A stretch of 35,076 nucleotides of DNA, taken from contig NW_026252189.1 in assembly GCF_025399195.1 (NCBI RefSeq), positions 1 through 35,076 on the forward strand. The letters are read 5' to 3'. The notes under the pieces were generated by a model that worked only from the letters and a program-made list of their open reading frames with translations, was not told the origin of the DNA and did no database searches. The position numbers and the translations under genes were made by a program. Source of the stretch: Umbelopsis ramanniana AG (Eukaryota; Mucoromycota; Umbelopsidomycetes; Umbelopsidales; Umbelopsidaceae). This document shows, one piece after another, positions 30,339 through 35,076 of the stretch (positions within the stretch are counted from its first letter, which is position 1; each line of letters starts with the position of its first letter).

Positions 30339-32417
30339 ATGGCTCAGCAACACCAGCTTGCTGATGATGATGTAATGTTTCTAGTCTAATATTTATTGCC
30401 CATTATTATCGTCACTAATCATAACCTCACAGAATGACCTGGTATCCGACTTGACTTGCGGTAAGCTGGTATCAGTGCACATCGATTAAAATGCGCTTCA
30501 CACTCATTTGTGCTTTTGAACCATTTTGTTGATCTGCGCATCAATATAAAAAGCAATATGCCAAGAATTATACTACAAGCCAGTTACCTTGATTATGTGC
30601 CTGCATGTATTTTGTGCATCATGCTATTCCCAGCATTTAGCACGGTAAGTTGCAGAATATTGGGATTTATTTTAGCTTGCTGCGGCTTGGGTTTATTTTA
30701 GCATTTTTATCAAGTCAGCGAGATTGCCCAATTTGTCGGGAAGAAGTAATCGGTGTCCGGCGGAATCATACCATGGCAAAAATAGTCAACGTCTTCGTAC
30801 GGCTAAACCGGTCAGTGGAGCGCTCCGCTTCTGAAAAAGCAACGTGCGATCTACTGGATGTGATCCATGGCAATATTGTAAGTTGGCTTCATGGAAAAAT
30901 CATAAACTATCTGAATTTCTCAATATAGATGTCTAGGACTTTTCCAGTGATGGAGCAACGAGGGAAATGGCTGTTCGAGATCATAGATATTTGATGTATC
31001 CAGTGTGGGTACCGTTATATTAGGTTATCCACTTCATCACAGATCCAATCTCATCGTTTCTTTAGGCCGTGTCGATCCTGCCCTGCGGATAATGACACTG
31101 GGTATACCTGCCCGAATCCGATAGTCGTCCATGAGAACGCCGCTTTAGGTCCCTCCCTGCCTACAAGTTGGGATATTCCTACTCCTACTGGCCATCTACG
31201 ATGCTATGATTGCGAACGATTTATGCCTGCAAGATATGAGAATGGAGAGCCCAATTTGCTTCAGGTACGCAAGGCTTCTTTCGAACCCCGTACGCTAATT
31301 TAGTAAAATTTAACTCTATGATGTCAATATTTTATTTTCAGGCGTGTAAGGAAAAAAGTCCAGCTTCTTTTCGGCATAGTTCATTCAACCTTATGGTGTT
31401 ATTTTATTAGGTTCATTTTGTAAGCGTACCTACTGTCATTTATATTGGGGATGTGAGCAGCCGGAGCGTAGCCATCTCGGGAAATTGGCAGGTATGTGTA
31501 TTCAGTGACGTAGCGTTAGATGGATTCCGTTGGTGGACGCTCAACGCTTTGAACGAAAAGATGTTCCAATAGCGCAGATATTTGTGTTGTCGGCGTCAGA
31601 ATCCAATTTCAATGCACCAGAGTGTCTGAATGATGTTGAGCGCCAATTCCTTCGACAATTTGTAGCCAGTGGAGGCACTACTATGGACCAGATGTGGGCC
31701 AAATGCATGAGCCTGTTGGATAGTGGCGATTATATCTGTTGTAAGTAGTGCTGCTGCATATTAACGTTTAGTAGAGGGGGCTGACTTATTTTTTCAACAA
31801 TGTAGCGGCCGCGTCAGACTTGACCGCAGCTGCAAAAGACCATTGTGATGTCTACCGACAACCACTCGCCAGCCTAAGGTTTGAACATAGAACAAGTATT
31901 GCAGCTGCCGTATAAACCTTTCTTTTTTTTAAAACGGTTTCCAATTAGCGGTACCATACTGTCATCTACTTCATCGACTGTTTCAAGATTACGTCCTTCC
32001 TCAGTTCTACTGGCATGCGCTTCTTGTAAAATTGACGTATTTTGGGGCCAAATGTTTGGATATTGTCAAAGTATTCCGCGATCAAGTCTTCCAGGTATTT
32101 CTTGTCATGTAGCTCTTGGCTAGTAGGAATGAAACGGAACATTGTTAACTCTGTGGTTAGACATAATGACATCGAGAGAGGACTGCTGGTATGGTCTCGA
32201 ATGTCGGACACAGTGGCACAACTCAAGTAAGTTTGTCGCCATTAACAGATACGATATAGCTGGGCATTTTGTCTCAAAAAGTATACACACACATTGTTTC
32301 TGAAATAGGCCACGCGATGCGTCGAAACCATGTTTGTGGTAAGTCAGCATTATATAGCATGGCATGAGAAGCCACCGTACTAAGAGTTTATTAGCACCGT
32401 CTGCTCCCACCTCATGA
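30339..32417 (+). CDS. CHFR: CHFR-like RING/PBZ E3 ubiquitin ligase without FHA
   Basis: Fourteen exons: 30339-30371, 30433-30460, 30554-30644, 30715-30877, 30937-31004, 31066-31264, 31342-31345, 31411-31491, 31600-31740, 31806-31878, 31949-32094, 32161-32226, 32309-32338, 32395-32417; 381 residues. A C3HC4 RING (C20,C23,C36,H38,C41,C44,C55,C58) is followed by CPICREEVIGVRRNH as in CHFR. A Cys-rich region follows (CRSCP about 130; DTGYTCP; LRCYDCERFMP; then CSFCKRTYCHLYWGC at 196-210). The tail is a poly(ADP-ribose)-binding zinc finger: EDCWYGLECRTQ with C351-x5-C357-x8-H366-x5-H372. CHFR ubiquitinates mitotic kinases at the antephase checkpoint. The usual N-terminal FHA domain is absent; the gene starts 9 residues before the RING exon. 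The last exon is the least certain: an AAG at 32382-32384 would give another tail. Confidence 0.85.
31342..31345 (+). other. 4-nt microexon of the CHFR-like gene
   Basis: GCGT, preceded by TTTATTTTCAG and followed by GTAAGG. It supplies an Ala codon and the first base of the Cys196 codon; the next exon completes TGT. Omitting it shifts the frame and destroys the CSFC...CHLYWGC zinc site. I found no alternative splice pair that restores this conserved segment. Confidence 0.7.
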
Positions 32418-32516
32418 TGAGATTAGTTTCAGCATGATAATCCTGTTGGTTATGTCAAGGATATAATTGCACTTGGAACATTTTTATTTAATGCAATAAA
32501 TTTATCTATTTCTTCT

Positions 32517-34155
32517 TCACAACTCGTCGTGATGGGATGCCTGATTTTTCGGCTTTGAATTTCCTGGTTGCTGATGACTCAATTTGATGGCGCTGAGCTT
32601 TTTCTCGTTCAGCTGAAGCAACTTGCGTTGGATGCCTTTGATCTGCTCCAACTTCGTATGGTAAAAGCTGGTGGAAATGGCGGCTATGCGTGCATAATTC
32701 GACATAGTTTCAATGTTGCAGCCTTGTCTGGAATACAAAGCATCATTCAAAGCATCCATAGTGCCCGCATCTGCACATTTGCCATTGTCAACACAATCAC
32801 TTAGTACTTCAGCAATTGAAACTGGCAGAAACAAAGCAAATTAACATCACGTATCATTTCAATGTGCCTATATCTCATGCATGAAACTAACGACCTACCT
32901 TCAACTTCAATGGCTGTTGCCTTTGAACATAATTTTTTCAACTGCGCTTTGACTTGAGAAATATCTTGTGAGACGCCGTGAGTGGTTTGCCAGAAAGGCT
33001 AAAATAAACAGGTTAGTGCCATAGCTCCTGTATAGTCTCAATAGTCTTAATGCCATGTCATTTACCTGGGACATGTAGTTGGATTTGTATCCATACGGTC
33101 TGATGAATTCTTGTGAGTGCGTAACAATCAGCTGTGAGCGTACGCCAACCAGTTCGCCATCACCTTCCCATTGTGCCATTTCAGGATCAAAGCCAACAAG
33201 TTCTCCCATAGTGGGTAATGGTGTAGAAATCTCCTTCTTTGTATAAATCCAAGGACACTTGAAGACAAAAGCATGAGTCGTCTTTATCGTACCTGGGCAT
33301 TTTTGGTTCCATATCACTTACCTGACCGGCCTCAAACCAAAAGACACCAGCGGTTCTATTAGAAAGCTCAGCGCATACGTCGTCTATCACTTTCTCGACT
33401 TGGCGTATATCGACCGAGTTCATGGGGTTTTCTTCTAGATGGAGAACGAGAGCTTGGTGTGGTTGGTCTTTCAGAAATTGGAATGAATCGCGAAGAAAAC
33501 TCTTTAGCGTGGCGCCATATCCGATGTTTTCACCATCTGAAAAACACACATGAGCTGGTTCTCCGTGACTATAAAGGCAGGCTATAAGTAAGATAAACGA
33601 AGACGTTTTGACAGCCAATGCAATATTTACTTTGAGCAAAGATCGACTTTCAGTAACCGGATTCCTAAAAAAACAACAATATAGAGCGATCAGCAAAGAC
33701 TACACATACGTAAAATCGTTGAATACACTTTTCAAGTACCATCATTCAGCATGGAAGTGACTGTACGAGTTTGAGTTCTGCTCAAGCTGGTGGCGTCGCC
33801 CACAGATTCTATCCATTCTCCGTCTTTCAATGTTAGACCCTTCTCGATGCTTGAACTTCCAGAGCCAGTAGCTCCTAGCCAAACTGACCAGTCAATAGGT
33901 AGCTCACAGTATTCAGGAAAGTCGTTACAAGGTTCAAATGAAACTAATTCTTGCGAAGTGGCACTATTAACGTTGAGGCAAATATGAAAATCTCGAATCA
34001 GGACGTTGTTGCAAAGTGCATGTCACACCCAAGCTATACATTACATACTCATCCGAGCCAATAGGATTTTGTTCCCAGTTGTTGCCTTGCTCGGCATTGG
34101 CAACGGCTAATGCCCCGAGGATGACCGTTACCCAGGTACTTGACAATGGTCTCAT
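32517..34155 (-). CDS. ER-retained PLC-X-like protein, probably catalytically inactive
   Basis: Seven exons (34155-34049, 33963-33740, 33664-33631, 33568-33322, 33257-33066, 32998-32899, 32821-32517) encode 402 residues. Residues 1-21 are a signal peptide (hydrophobic, ending AVANA). The fold resembles fungal PLC-like TIM-barrel proteins: CNDFPEYC, a VWLGATGS strand, MLNDGIRLLKVDLC, AHVCFSDGEN, LKDQPHQALVLHLEENP and a PTMGELV motif. In that family the first strand normally ends GSHDS or GTHDS and the second catalytic His follows a Cys (MCH); here these are Thr68 and Phe131, so both histidines are missing. The C-terminus is HHDEL, a classical ER-retrieval signal after a Lys-rich tail. Likely an ER-lumen pseudoenzyme or lipid-binding protein (inference). 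Confidence 0.85.
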
Positions 34156-34398
34156 TCTGAGAGTGAAGATTGACAGGCTACAGTCCTTCTCTAAATATTT
34201 TGCGGTGAAGTAAAATTGATTTTGCACCAAAATTGAAGGAATTTTGCCGTCTAGCAAATTGAAATTTCTGCAGAGAACACTTATGTAATGAGCAAACAGC
34301 AAGGAAAACAATAATAATTTAAATGTTGGAAGTGAAAACATGATCTTGTGTCATAATGTCGCTTCCACAGAGTTAAAAATGCCACGGTGGAGTCTTTG

Positions 34399-35076
34399 AT
34401 GGAAGACGAATATCAGCCTATGAACATGGAAGAAAAAAATGTGTTTGATGACGCTGTGATGGTCCCACTGAGAGCTTTGATGGATGTTGATCCTGTTGTG
34501 GTACCACCACAGCAGGTGATATCAGCAGCGTCCGCAGTAGTAATTAGCCCTTCCGCGTGCGACGGGTACGTGCACGAAAGACGAAAAGGCCATACGGACG
34601 AAACACTGCACATCAAATCGAACAACTATTTGACTACGTGATCGAGCAGGAAAGACACTGCCAAAGACGTTGCTCTTTGACTGGGATCAACATTAGGACA
34701 GTACAACTCTATATCAAAAAATACAGTGACGATGAGGTACGACGACTGCCGGTAAGTAGCAGAAAAGGAGCTGGACGTAAGACTAAGCTAACAGAAATCA
34801 TCCCCAATTACCGATAGGTTATATTGATGAGTACCTGAAGCTATTTTGCCTGATATCAGAAGAGCTCTGTGTGAAGTTTATCCAGATGTAGTGATATCAA
34901 TACATGCAGGCGACTTGTATATTATTGGATAAGCAAACATTTTCGTATATACTTCGACGCGCTGGCCACTTGAAGAAGCCCAAGACAAGATGGGTCTAGC
35001 GCAACAAATGCGGCGTACACGACCATCCATGCGGTGCTCAGGTGTACCTCATTTAGCATTGTATGGAATCGGGATG
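34399..35076 (+). pseudogene. Decayed Tc1/mariner-like transposase, N-terminal part
   Basis: The remnant begins with an ATG at 34399 and an acidic Met/Val/Pro-rich lead. It then needs a frame change at about 34560 to reach KRPYGRNTAHQIEQLFDYVI, a helix-turn-helix-like domain with LTGINIRTVQLYIKKY and a KGAGRKTKLTE linker, up to a stop at about 34815. A third frame continues with a YIDEY segment and then PDIRRALCEVYPDVVIS near 34843-34893. This order is that of Tc1/mariner-IS630 transposases common in Mucoromycota. At least two frame shifts and internal stops mark it as dead. The catalytic DDE part would lie beyond the window edge, if it survives. Confidence 0.75.

Noticed and set aside
1-35076. 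CRISPR arrays, rRNA, bacterial-type operons
   Set aside because: No regularly spaced repeats or rRNA-like blocks were seen, and the introns and promoters are eukaryotic.

Overview
The window looks like nuclear DNA of an early-diverging filamentous fungus, most probably Mucoromycota (Mucorales-like). The basis is short spliceosomal introns (about 55-110 nt, GT-AG, several with TACTAA-type branch sites), TATA boxes close to ATGs, small closely spaced genes, and the gene set: an MEF2-type MADS factor, Yih1/IMPACT, Spp2, a Hof1/Cdc15-type F-BAR-SH3 protein, a KTR/KRE2 mannosyltransferase and a CHFR-like E3. All gene models were built by hand from splice signals, reading phase and remembered family features; no search or alignment program was run.

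Layout. 1-1700: nothing firm. 1715-5893: an alternating cluster of two tandem PEBP-family genes (+) and two different glutathione S-transferases (-); the PEBP duplicates share an upstream element. 5894-9563: mostly unassigned, with two candidate small spliced genes, a 70-aa tail-anchored protein and a 47-aa Cys/His protein, each behind a TATA box. 9564-20120: dense housekeeping genes: homocysteine S-methyltransferase (+), SpoU/TrmH RNA 2'-O-methyltransferase (-), Spp2 (+), MEF2-like MADS (+), Yih1 (+), F-BAR-SH3 (+). 20392-27673: four minus-strand genes for multi-pass membrane proteins resembling the VC0807 family; three are close paralogues with the same intron position, and the first is divergent. 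28560-30137: KTR mannosyltransferase (-). 30339-32417: CHFR-like RING/PBZ ubiquitin ligase (+) with 14 exons, one of only 4 nt. 32517-34155: secreted-pathway PLC-like protein (-) ending in HDEL and lacking both catalytic histidines. 34399-end: a decayed Tc1/mariner-like transposase.

How the genes relate. The PEBP/GST block and the VC0807-like array are local duplications; the rest is ordinary cell machinery (methionine cycle, mitochondrial rRNA modification, splicing, Gcn2 regulation, cytokinesis, Golgi mannosylation). The points most worth checking are the FHA-less CHFR with its 4-nt exon, the ER-retained pseudo-phospholipase, the two microproteins, the VC0807-like expansion and the shared CCATGG start codons of a divergent gene pair.
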